Notes under the pieces: model-generated
Seen by the model: only the letters and a program-made list of their open reading frames with translations
The model's database searches: none
What the model was told of the DNA's origin: nothing
In this document: positions 8,160 through 15,233 of the stretch, piece after piece
Numbering within the stretch: the stretch's first letter is position 1
Layout of the letters: the number at the start of each line of letters is the position of its first letter
Program-made: the position numbers and the translations under genes
Assembly (NCBI GenBank): GCA_045617625.1
Contig: JAZLJA010000055.1
Coordinates: forward strand, 1 to 64,000
Source: Firm-04 sp045617625
Lineage (GTDB): Bacteria; Bacillota; Clostridia; Oscillospirales; Ruminococcaceae
Length of the DNA: 64,000 nucleotides
Direction of reading: 5' to 3'

Positions 8160-10250
8160 ATGCTGCAGCCTATCATCGAAACCGCAAAATCTGCGGGCTT
8201 CTGCTTCGGCGTTGACCGCGCCATGAAACTTGTCTATGAGGCACTCGAGCAGGGCAAACGCGTCGCGACACTGGGCCCCATCATCCACAATGATTCCGTG
8301 GTGAGCGACCTTTTGCAGCGCGGAGCCCGTATCATCCAGAGCGTGGAGGAGGCAGAACCCGACGAAACAATCGTCATCCGTTCGCACGGCGTGGGCAAAG
8401 CTGTCTATGAACGTCTCGGGGAGCTTGGGCTTGCATATATTGATGCAACCTGCCCGTTTGTCGCACGCATCCACAAAATTGTCGCGGAACAATCCGCGCA
8501 GGGCAATGAAATTCTGATCGCAGGAGATGCCACACATCCCGAAGTGGAGGGCATTGTGGGTTACGCACCAGAATATTGCACAGTTTTTCGCGATAAAGAA
8601 GAATTAAAGTGTTTAATCGACAGAAAATTAAGAAATTGCGAAAAAAAGCTTGCAATCGTAGCCCAAACAACGTATAATAGTTTATTATGGGAGGATTGTA
8701 TAAAGGTTTTTCCCTCAGAACATCCGAATATCCTCGTGTTCGATACCATTTGCAGTGCCACCGGTGCCCGTCAATCCGATGCGGATGCGCTCTCACGCCA
8801 ATCCGATCTGATGATCGTGGCAGGCGGCAGACACAGTTCCAACACCGTGAAGCTTTATGATGTGTGCCGCAGAAATTGCCCCACATGGCATATCGCAGAG
8901 CCCGAAGAACTGCTCCAACTGGCAGATACATTGAGAGATGCCGCCGCCAAGGCACTCGCCCGAAAGGGTGAAAACCACAGGCTGCATATCGGAATTACTG
9001 CGGGGGCCAGTACACCCGCCCACATCATTAAGGAGGTTCAAACACATATGTCTGGATTTTTTGACACCGATACCACTACCCCGGAAAACGAAGAGTTCCG
9101 TAATTTTATGAATGAGGAGCTCGACAAAACGTTTACCAAAAAAATACGTACAGGAGACCGGGTCGTCGGCACCGTTGCTTCCATCAGCGGAAACAGCGAA
9201 GTCATGGTTGATGTTGGTGCCAAGCAGACCGGTATTGTCACCCTCTCCGAATTGACCAACGATTCTTCAAAGAAGCCCTCTGATCTCGTTAAGGTCGGCG
9301 ATGAGCTCAACCTGATCGTCATTAAGGTCAATGACGCTGATGGTACTGTCCAGCTCTCCAAACGCCGTGTCGATGAGCTTGTTGGCTTTGAAACTATCCT
9401 CAAGGCAAAGGAAGAAGGAACCGTTCTCGAAGGCACTGTCCAGAGCGCAGTCAAAGGCGGTCTGGTCGTCAGCTGCGATGGCGTCCGCGTATTTATTCCC
9501 GCATCCCAGTCCGGTCTCGGCAGAGATGCTGACCTCAATGTTCTGGTGAAGCAGGATGTCCGTTTTGTCATCATTGATGTCAACGAGCAGCGCCGCCGCG
9601 CTGTTGGTTCTATCCGTCAGGTGCAGAAGACCGAGCGCGATGCTGCAAAGGCAAAGTTCTGGGAAACTGCAAAGGAAGGCGACGTCTTTACGGGCGAGGT
9701 CAAGTCCCTCACCAGCTACGGCGCATTCGTTGATCTGGGCGGCATCGACGGCATGGTTCACGTTTCTGAACTGAGCTGGGCTCGCATTCATCAGCCGAGC
9801 GATGTTGTTTCCGTCGGCGACACCCTTGAGGTCTATATCAAGTCTCTCAACCCCGAAACCGGCAGAATTTCCCTCGGTCACAGACGCGACGCGGATAACC
9901 CCTGGGTCAAGTTCACCGAGAACTACCATGTGGATGATGTCGTGGAAGCAACCGTTGTTTCGACCACTTCCTTCGGCGCATTTGCCCGCATCACCGATGG
10001 CGTTGACGGTCTGATTCACATTTCGCAGCTTTCCAACAAGCGTGTGACCAATGTCAAGGACGTTCTCAATGTCGGCGATGTTGTCACTGTGAAGATTACC
10101 GAGATCGACACCGAAAAGAAGCGCATCAGTCTTTCTGTCCGCGCACTGCTTGAGGAAGAAACCGAAGCTGCTGCAGAAGAAAGTGATGAAGTCGTTTATT
10201 CTGACGACAACGCAGCAGAGGCTGAAACCGCTGCTGAAGCCACGGAGTAA
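8160..10250 (+). CDS. ispH-rpsA: Fused HMBPP reductase (IspH) and ribosomal protein S1
   Basis: Residues 1-293 are IspH, the [4Fe-4S] enzyme that makes IPP and DMAPP in the last step of the MEP isoprenoid pathway. The cluster cysteines are C15 (GFCFGVDRA), C98 (DATCPF) and C198 (TICSATG); H43 and H126-E128 (THPEVE) line the active site. From about residue 331 there are four S1 RNA-binding domains (about 331-400, 417-485, 505-575, 590-665), with the best S1 consensus in the last two (YGAFVDLGG, FGAFARITDG). The C-terminus is acidic. This fusion is known in Clostridia. A strong ribosome site precedes an in-frame ATG (residue 297) at the junction, so a separate S1 product is possible. Confidence 0.95.
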   Translation: MLQPIIETAKSAGFCFGVDRAMKLVYEALEQGKRVATLGPIIHNDSVVSDLLQRGARIIQSVEEAEPDETIVIRSHGVGKAVYERLGELGLAYIDATCPFVARIHKIVAEQSAQGNEILIAGDATHPEVEGIVGYAPEYCTVFRDKEELKCLIDRKLRNCEKKLAIVAQTTYNSLLWEDCIKVFPSEHPNILVFDTICSATGARQSDADALSRQSDLMIVAGGRHSSNTVKLYDVCRRNCPTWHIAEPEELLQLADTLRDAAAKALARKGENHRLHIGITAGASTPAHIIKEVQTHMSGFFDTDTTTPENEEFRNFMNEELDKTFTKKIRTGDRVVGTVASISGNSEVMVDVGAKQTGIVTLSELTNDSSKKPSDLVKVGDELNLIVIKVNDADGTVQLSKRRVDELVGFETILKAKEEGTVLEGTVQSAVKGGLVVSCDGVRVFIPASQSGLGRDADLNVLVKQDVRFVIIDVNEQRRRAVGSIRQVQKTERDAAKAKFWETAKEGDVFTGEVKSLTSYGAFVDLGGIDGMVHVSELSWARIHQPSDVVSVGDTLEVYIKSLNPETGRISLGHRRDADNPWVKFTENYHVDDVVEATVVSTTSFGAFARITDGVDGLIHISQLSNKRVTNVKDVLNVGDVVTVKITEIDTEKKRISLSVRALLEEETEAAAEESDEVVYSDDNAAEAETAAEATE
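9030..9050 (+). promoter_or_regulatory. Internal Shine-Dalgarno and in-frame ATG at the IspH/S1 junction
   Basis: AAGGAGG at 9030-9036 is followed 11 bases later by ATG at 9048-9050, in frame with the fusion at residue 297 and exactly before the S1 part. It could give a free four-domain S1 protein. The same bases encode a Lys-Glu-Val common at the end of clostridial IspH, so the match may be incidental. Confidence 0.45.
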
Positions 10251-10301
10251 TCCAACAGTTCATTTTGAAAATCGTCCGATTTTGTGTCGGGTGGATTTCC
10301 G

Positions 10302-10335
10302 AAAAGAGGACGGTGCTATCCCGTCCTCTTTTTTG
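10302..10335 (+). terminator. Terminator after ispH-rpsA
   Basis: A 10-bp stem (AAGAGGACGG with its complement) and a T run lie about 50 bases after the stop codon. Confidence 0.9.
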
Positions 10336-10375
10336 TTTTCGGGCAAAATCCGTTTTTTTCGGGCGAATTTCGGCT

Positions 10376-10404
10376 TTGACATTTCTCCCGTTATATGATA
10401 TACT
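10376..10404 (+). promoter_or_regulatory. Promoter of the two-gene VWA unit
   Basis: TTGACA at 10376-10381 and TATACT at 10399-10404 are spaced by 17 bases, 30 bases before the next start codon. Confidence 0.8.
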
Positions 10405-10434
10405 CATTTCATCAACGAAAGGAGCAGCTCCCAC

Positions 10435-11148
10435 ATGAAAAAAAGCACCCTTTTGACGCTCATCCTGATTGCTGTCTGCGGAACGCTCGGCGCGCTCGTC
10501 GGCTATCAACTGACGAATCAAGAGCAGATTGTTCCTTTGATTGCAGTGATCCTGACACTGATCGCCTGCGGCCTCGTGATGAAGCTGAACAGTGCGTCTT
10601 CTATCAGCAAGCCTTCAAAGCTCAAGGATCTGAGTGACTATCGCAAAGCACTGGAGGCTTGGATCAGTGAGGAAACTCCGTTCACCGATCAGATCCGCAT
10701 TGCCGTCAACCAGATTGATTCGTTGGAACGCAAGCAAAAGGCACTCCGCAGCATTCTCGATGATACGAAGGAAAGCCCGTTTCTTTCCACCGCGGATGAT
10801 GTCGAACGCTATGTGCTGGCAAACAGCAAACGTGTGCTCAACCGCGTGATGATCTATGACGGCACTGACCGCAGCAAATTACGCGAACACGCATTCTACT
10901 TGCAGGATATTCTTCAGAAAAACGCAAAGGTGCTGTCCGATTTTGAAAATCTCATCCTTGAGGTGTCACAAATCGGTGATGACCAGAGTGCTGATACGCC
11001 TTTCCTTCGCGAACTGACCGAAGCACTCCGCAGTGTACGTGACACGGGCGATGAAAATGCAGCATGGGAACAGCTTGATGCCGTACAGGCAGACGCTGCA
11101 CAGATGCAGCAGGATGCAGAACAGTTCCATCATCAGCAAATGCAGTGA
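10435..11148 (+). CDS. Membrane-anchored coiled-coil protein, function unknown
   Basis: The 237-residue product has two closely spaced membrane helices (about 5-24 and 33-50) and then a long, mainly helical, charged cytoplasmic region. The end is Gln/His-rich (about 215-237). The shape recalls small membrane partners of VWA proteins and toxic-anion-resistance gene clusters, but I see no diagnostic motif. AAAGGAG lies 11 bases before the start. It shares a promoter and a 43-base gap with the VWA gene, so the two products probably work together. Confidence 0.7.
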   Translation: MKKSTLLTLILIAVCGTLGALVGYQLTNQEQIVPLIAVILTLIACGLVMKLNSASSISKPSKLKDLSDYRKALEAWISEETPFTDQIRIAVNQIDSLERKQKALRSILDDTKESPFLSTADDVERYVLANSKRVLNRVMIYDGTDRSKLREHAFYLQDILQKNAKVLSDFENLILEVSQIGDDQSADTPFLRELTEALRSVRDTGDENAAWEQLDAVQADAAQMQQDAEQFHHQQMQ

Positions 11149-11191
11149 GATACTGTGCCCCCATACATCATGATTTGAAAGGAGCAAAAAT

Positions 11192-12898
11192 ATGTCCAAA
11201 TCATCCTCGAAGAAAAATGCCATTACGTTGGTGATCATCGGTATTATCATGCTTGCCGTGATCGGTGTGGCTGTGGCGATCCTCAACAACAGCGGGAAAT
11301 CCAAATCCCAGATCACCCGCGAGACGGCAATCGCCCGTATGGAGAAAAAGCTCAAAAACATCGACGTGAAAACCGCGGAGCCGAAAAAAGCCGCCGTCGA
11401 GATCGCGCCCAGCGACCTTGCCGACGAACTCCCCGACATCGAAAAATATCCGCTGAGCGTTGAGGGGCGTGCCGAACTCGTGCTGGAGATCTTCTCCTCC
11501 ACCGAAAAATCCTCGGCAGGCACCGATGGCTGGCTCAACGAAGTCGCGGAGGATTTCAACCGCGAACATCACAGCATCAACGGCTATTCCGCAGCGATTT
11601 CCGTGCGCCCCATCGCATCGGGTGCCGCCGTGGACTATATCGTGTCCGGCAAGTATGTTCCGCAGGCATATTCCCCCTCGAACATTCTCTGGGGCGAAAT
11701 GATCGCCGCGCAGAATGTTGATATCCGCAAGGTGTGCGACCGCCTCGCCGGCAACACCGCAGGCGTGCTGGTCAGCAAGGATACCTATAAGAAACTGCAG
11801 GAAACTTACGGCACCGTGGATATCAACGCCATCACACAGGCAACGATCAAAAGCGAGATCTCTATGGGCTATACCAATCCCTATGCTTCTTCGACAGGCA
11901 TCAACTTCCTTGTGTCTGCGCTTCAGGCGTTCGACAGCAGCAACATCCTCAGCGATACAGCCGTGAGCGAATTCCAGAAATTTCAGCAGAATGTCCCGTT
12001 TGTTGCATATACCACCCTGCAAATGCGTGACGCTGCCGACAGCGGCGTGCTGGATGCGTTTGTTCTCGAATATCAGGGCTATTACAATGCCTCCGATTTG
12101 CGCAGCTACGAATTTATCCCCTTTGGTGTACGCCACGACAGCCCCGTTTATGCGCTCGGACATCTCTCTGAGGAAGAATCGGAACTGCTCAACACCTTTA
12201 TCGAATATTGCCTCAACGACAAGAACCAGAAGCTTGCGAAAAAATACGGCTTCAACTATCTGGAAGACTACAAGGACAACCTCTCGGATACTGTCAACGG
12301 TGCCGCAATGCTGAGCGCACAATCGCTGTGGAAAAACGAAAAAGATTCCGGCAGCCCTGTCATGGCAGTGTTCGTCGCTGATGTTTCGGGCAGTATGGCA
12401 GGTGCGCCGCTGGCAAATTTGCAGCAGTCGCTCATCAATGCTTCGCAGTATATCAACTCCACAAACTACGTCGGTCTGGTCAGCTATTCTACCGACGTCA
12501 CCAAAAACCTTGACATCGGCGAGTTCAACCTCAATCAGCGCAGTTACTTCACCGGTGCCGTCAACAGTCTCTCTCCCGGCGGCAACACCGCAACTTACGA
12601 CGCCGTGCTGGTCGCACTGGATATGCTGATGACCAAAAAAGCAGAGCTCGAAGCCGAAGGTCAGACCATCAAGCCGCTGCTGTTTGTGCTGAGCGACGGC
12701 GAAACAAACACCGGCTGCGAACTTTCTCAGATCGACGATATCGTTGAAGGCTTGGAAGTGCCCTGCTATACCATCGGCTATAATGCGAACCTCTCCAAAC
12801 TCGCAGAGTTGTCTTCGATCAACGAGGCTGCCAACATCAACGCCGACAGCGATGATGTCGTCTATAACCTCAAGAGCCTGTTCAACGCCCAGATGTAA
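11192..12898 (+). CDS. Membrane-anchored solute-binding-like and VWA domain protein
   Basis: The 568-residue product has one N-terminal membrane helix (about 11-31). Residues about 95-365 resemble an ABC-type substrate-binding domain of the molybdate/ferric-ion class. From about 390 there is a von Willebrand A domain with a complete metal site: DVSGS at 397-401, a Thr in GGNTATYDA near 470 and LSDGET near 505. VWA domains bind protein ligands through this metal. The fusion suggests an extracellular sensor or assembly factor that binds a small ligand and a protein partner; this role is inference. Its partner is probably the membrane protein encoded just upstream. Confidence 0.8.
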   Translation: MSKSSSKKNAITLVIIGIIMLAVIGVAVAILNNSGKSKSQITRETAIARMEKKLKNIDVKTAEPKKAAVEIAPSDLADELPDIEKYPLSVEGRAELVLEIFSSTEKSSAGTDGWLNEVAEDFNREHHSINGYSAAISVRPIASGAAVDYIVSGKYVPQAYSPSNILWGEMIAAQNVDIRKVCDRLAGNTAGVLVSKDTYKKLQETYGTVDINAITQATIKSEISMGYTNPYASSTGINFLVSALQAFDSSNILSDTAVSEFQKFQQNVPFVAYTTLQMRDAADSGVLDAFVLEYQGYYNASDLRSYEFIPFGVRHDSPVYALGHLSEEESELLNTFIEYCLNDKNQKLAKKYGFNYLEDYKDNLSDTVNGAAMLSAQSLWKNEKDSGSPVMAVFVADVSGSMAGAPLANLQQSLINASQYINSTNYVGLVSYSTDVTKNLDIGEFNLNQRSYFTGAVNSLSPGGNTATYDAVLVALDMLMTKKAELEAEGQTIKPLLFVLSDGETNTGCELSQIDDIVEGLEVPCYTIGYNANLSKLAELSSINEAANINADSDDVVYNLKSLFNAQM

Positions 12899-12904
12899 TA
12901 TCGG

Positions 12905-12981
12905 TATCTGCGGTGCATTGAAATCGAGGCTCCGCTTCAAACTTCGCTCAAGGGACTGTGCCCCTTGAGAATCCCATTTAT
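12905..12981 (+). repeat. Dispersed intergenic repeat, copy 2
   Basis: The core TATCTGCGGTGCATT is followed by GAGGCTCCGC, TTCGCTCAAGGGAC, a short hairpin and AATCCCATTTATAA, the same order as copies 3, 4 and 6. It lies directly after the VWA gene. Confidence 0.65.
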
Positions 12982-12982
12982 A

Positions 12983-13020
12983 AAAAAACATCCGACTGCC
13001 GCGGTAGTCGGATGTTTTTT
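12983..13020. terminator. Bidirectional terminator between the VWA gene and htpG
   Basis: A 15-bp stem (AAAAAACATCCGACT with its complement) has A and T runs on its two sides, so it can stop transcription from both converging genes. Confidence 0.9.
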
Positions 13021-13027
13021 ATCTATG

Positions 13028-13098
13028 AGGTTTCCAAAGGGGATCATTCCCTTTGGCGGGGGGGGCAGAGCCCCCATTACGATGCATCGCAGATACTG
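13028..13098 (-). repeat. Dispersed intergenic repeat, copy 3
   Basis: Read on the minus strand it gives TATCTGCGATGCAT, CGTAATGGGGGCTC and a CCAAAGGG hairpin. It ends four bases from the htpG stop codon and faces copy 2 across the terminator. Confidence 0.65.
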
Positions 13099-13101
13099 AT
13101 A

Positions 13102-14994
13102 TCACACCATGAGGTCGCAGATCATTTTGCTGAGGGCAACGGGGTCATCGACGGGCATTCCCTCGATAAGCAGAGCCTGCTGATAGAGCAATTCGGAATA
13201 CTTGGCGAGTTTATCGGCGTCCTCGGTCTGAAGGCGCTGCAGTGTTGCGAAAATCGGGTGGTCGCCGTTCAATTCAAGCACGCGTTCCGCCTGCACCTTT
13301 TCGCCTGTGGGCATGGTATTCAGCACTTTTTCCATTTCCAGCGAGATCTGACCCTCGGAGGAAAGGCAGACGGCGTGTGTTTTCAGGCGATTCGAGAGAC
13401 GCACGGTCTTGACTTTGCCTGCAAGGGCTTTCTGCATTGCCTCAAACAGGTCTTTCGACTCGGCGTTCTTTGCTTCCAGTGCGGTCTTGTCCTCCTCGGA
13501 TTCCAGCCCCAGATCACCGGCAGACACGTTTTTGAATTCCTTGTCGGCATACTTGGCAAGCATTTTGATCGCAAATTCATCGACATTTTCGGTGAGATAC
13601 AGCACTTCCATGCCCTTGTCGAGCACCTGTTCGGTTGCAGGCAGAGCCTTGCATCTGCCGACGCTTTCACCTGCTGCGTAGTAGATGAACTTCTGCTCCT
13701 CGCGCATACGGGAAACGTACTCGGCAAGTGTAGTGAGCCCCTCGGCGTCCTCGCAGGAAGAACTGTGGAACATCAGCAGATCCTGCAAAAGCTCGTTGCT
13801 TGTGCCGAATGTGTGGTAAACACCGAACTTCAGCTGAATGCCGAATGCGTTCCAGAATTCCTCATACTTTTTGCGGTCGGTTTTGAGGAGTTTTGCAAGC
13901 TCATTCTTGATGGACTTCTCAACGGATTTTGCGATCAGTTTGAGCTGACGGTCGTGCTGCAGCATTTCACGCGAAATGTTCAGCGACAGATCCTCGGAGT
14001 CGATCAGACCGCGGACAAAGCTGAAGTGATCGGGCAGCAGATCGGCGCACTTGTCCATGATCATGACACCGGATGCATAGAGCTGCAAGCCCTTTTCGTA
14101 TTCCTTGGAATAGTAGTCGTAAGGCGCTTTTGCGGGGATGTAGAGCAGGGAGTTATACGTAACAGCACCCTCGCTGCGGCTGTGGATGTGCAGGAGCGGC
14201 TTGCCGTTATAATCGAAGAACTTGTCCTCGTAGAATTTGTCGTAATCTTCGTCGGTCAGTTCGTTTTTATTCTTCTTCCACAGCGGTGTCCGGCTGTTGA
14301 GAGTCTCGATCTCGGTGTGCGTTTCATACTCGTCCTCGGTGCCCTCTTTCAGATGCTCATGAGAAGTTTCCATGCGGATGGGGAAACGGATATAGTCGGA
14401 ATACTTTTTCACGAGGCTGCGGATGCGGTATTCGTCGAGATATTCGCTGTACTTTTCGTCATCGGTGTCGTCCAGCAGTTCCAGCACGATCTCTGTGCCG
14501 ACGCTTGCCTTGTCGCAGGTGTCGATGGTATAGCCATCCACGCCCTCCGACTGCCAGATATACGCAGTATCAGAGCCGTAAGCCTTGGTGCGGACGGTCA
14601 CGCGCTTGGCGACCATGAATGCCGAATAAAAGCCCACGCCGAACTGTCCGATGATATCGGTGTTTTCGTCAAGCTGATTCTCAGATTTGAACGCACGCGA
14701 ACCCGAATGGGCGATCACACCGAGATTCTGTTCCAGTTCCTCGGCGGTCATGCCGATGCCGTTGTCGATGATGGTGAGGGTGCGGGCATCCTTGTCGGGT
14801 TTCAGTTCGATGCAGAAATCGTCTTTTGCAATGCCGACCTTGTCATCGGTGAGGGAGCGGAAATAAAGCTTGTCGATCGCGTCAGATGCGTTGGAAATCA
14901 GCTCACGCAGAAAAATCTCCTTGTGGGTGTAAATCGAGTGAATCATCAAGTCGAGCATTCGCTTGGATTCAGCCTGAAATTGTTTTTGTTCCAT
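13102..14994 (-). CDS. htpG: Molecular chaperone HtpG (Hsp90)
   Basis: The 630-residue product is a full-length bacterial Hsp90, an ATP-driven cytoplasmic chaperone dimer. The N-terminal GHKL ATPase has the ribbon LRELISNASDAIDKL (E and N bind Mg-ATP), DNGIGM and the lid glycine stretch GQFGVGFYSAF. The middle domain has the catalytic Arg region DLSLNISREML and the C-terminal dimerisation domain follows. AAAGGTGA lies about 12 bases upstream of the start. The gene stands alone and has a perfect CIRCE operator at its promoter, so control by HrcA is expected; in B. subtilis htpG is not under HrcA. Confidence 0.96.
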   Translation of the reverse strand: MEQKQFQAESKRMLDLMIHSIYTHKEIFLRELISNASDAIDKLYFRSLTDDKVGIAKDDFCIELKPDKDARTLTIIDNGIGMTAEELEQNLGVIAHSGSRAFKSENQLDENTDIIGQFGVGFYSAFMVAKRVTVRTKAYGSDTAYIWQSEGVDGYTIDTCDKASVGTEIVLELLDDTDDEKYSEYLDEYRIRSLVKKYSDYIRFPIRMETSHEHLKEGTEDEYETHTEIETLNSRTPLWKKNKNELTDEDYDKFYEDKFFDYNGKPLLHIHSRSEGAVTYNSLLYIPAKAPYDYYSKEYEKGLQLYASGVMIMDKCADLLPDHFSFVRGLIDSEDLSLNISREMLQHDRQLKLIAKSVEKSIKNELAKLLKTDRKKYEEFWNAFGIQLKFGVYHTFGTSNELLQDLLMFHSSSCEDAEGLTTLAEYVSRMREEQKFIYYAAGESVGRCKALPATEQVLDKGMEVLYLTENVDEFAIKMLAKYADKEFKNVSAGDLGLESEEDKTALEAKNAESKDLFEAMQKALAGKVKTVRLSNRLKTHAVCLSSEGQISLEMEKVLNTMPTGEKVQAERVLELNGDHPIFATLQRLQTEDADKLAKYSELLYQQALLIEGMPVDDPVALSKMICDLMV

Positions 14995-15021
14995 GGGGAT
15001 CTGTCACCTTTCAAATTGGAT

Positions 15022-15048
15022 TTAGCACTCATCTTGTCCGAGTGCTAA
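15022..15048 (-). promoter_or_regulatory. CIRCE operator (HrcA binding site) of htpG
   Basis: TTAGCACTC, nine bases, GAGTGCTAA: a perfect match to the CIRCE inverted repeat. It lies just after the -10 box of the htpG promoter, where HrcA would block transcription. Confidence 0.95.
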
Positions 15049-15053
15049 TAATA

Positions 15054-15081
15054 AGTATAACATACTATCAGAAAAAAGCAA
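15054..15081 (-). promoter_or_regulatory. htpG promoter
   Basis: On the minus strand TTGCTT (15076-15081) and TATACT (15054-15059) are 16 bases apart and sit immediately upstream of the CIRCE element. Confidence 0.75.
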
Positions 15082-15148
15082 TGGGATTCACGAAATGTTC
15101 ACCTTTATTTTACAGTTTGTTCATAATAAGACGCAATCAGACAAAACG

Positions 15149-15183
15149 TATCGCCCGAGCCAATGAATGACTCGGGCGATACT
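15149..15183 (-). terminator. Terminator of the GH9 gene
   Basis: A perfect 12-bp stem (GTATCGCCCGAG and its complement) is followed on the minus strand by GTTTT, about 50 bases after the GH9 stop. Confidence 0.85.
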
Positions 15184-15233
15184 GTTGTAAAGGCTCGTTT
15201 GCGAACCCAATCAAAATCAGTCGGAGATATCCG

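Noticed and set aside
11201..12991. A 596-codon open frame antisense to the VWA gene, and a similar 569-codon one antisense to GH9 (15798-17507)
   Set aside because: Both are opposite-strand shadows with no ribosome site, promoter or recognisable domain.
12958..15048. A 696-codon open frame antisense to htpG
   Set aside because: It is a shadow of GC-rich third positions in htpG; the composition is Phe/Gly/Leu-rich without family resemblance.
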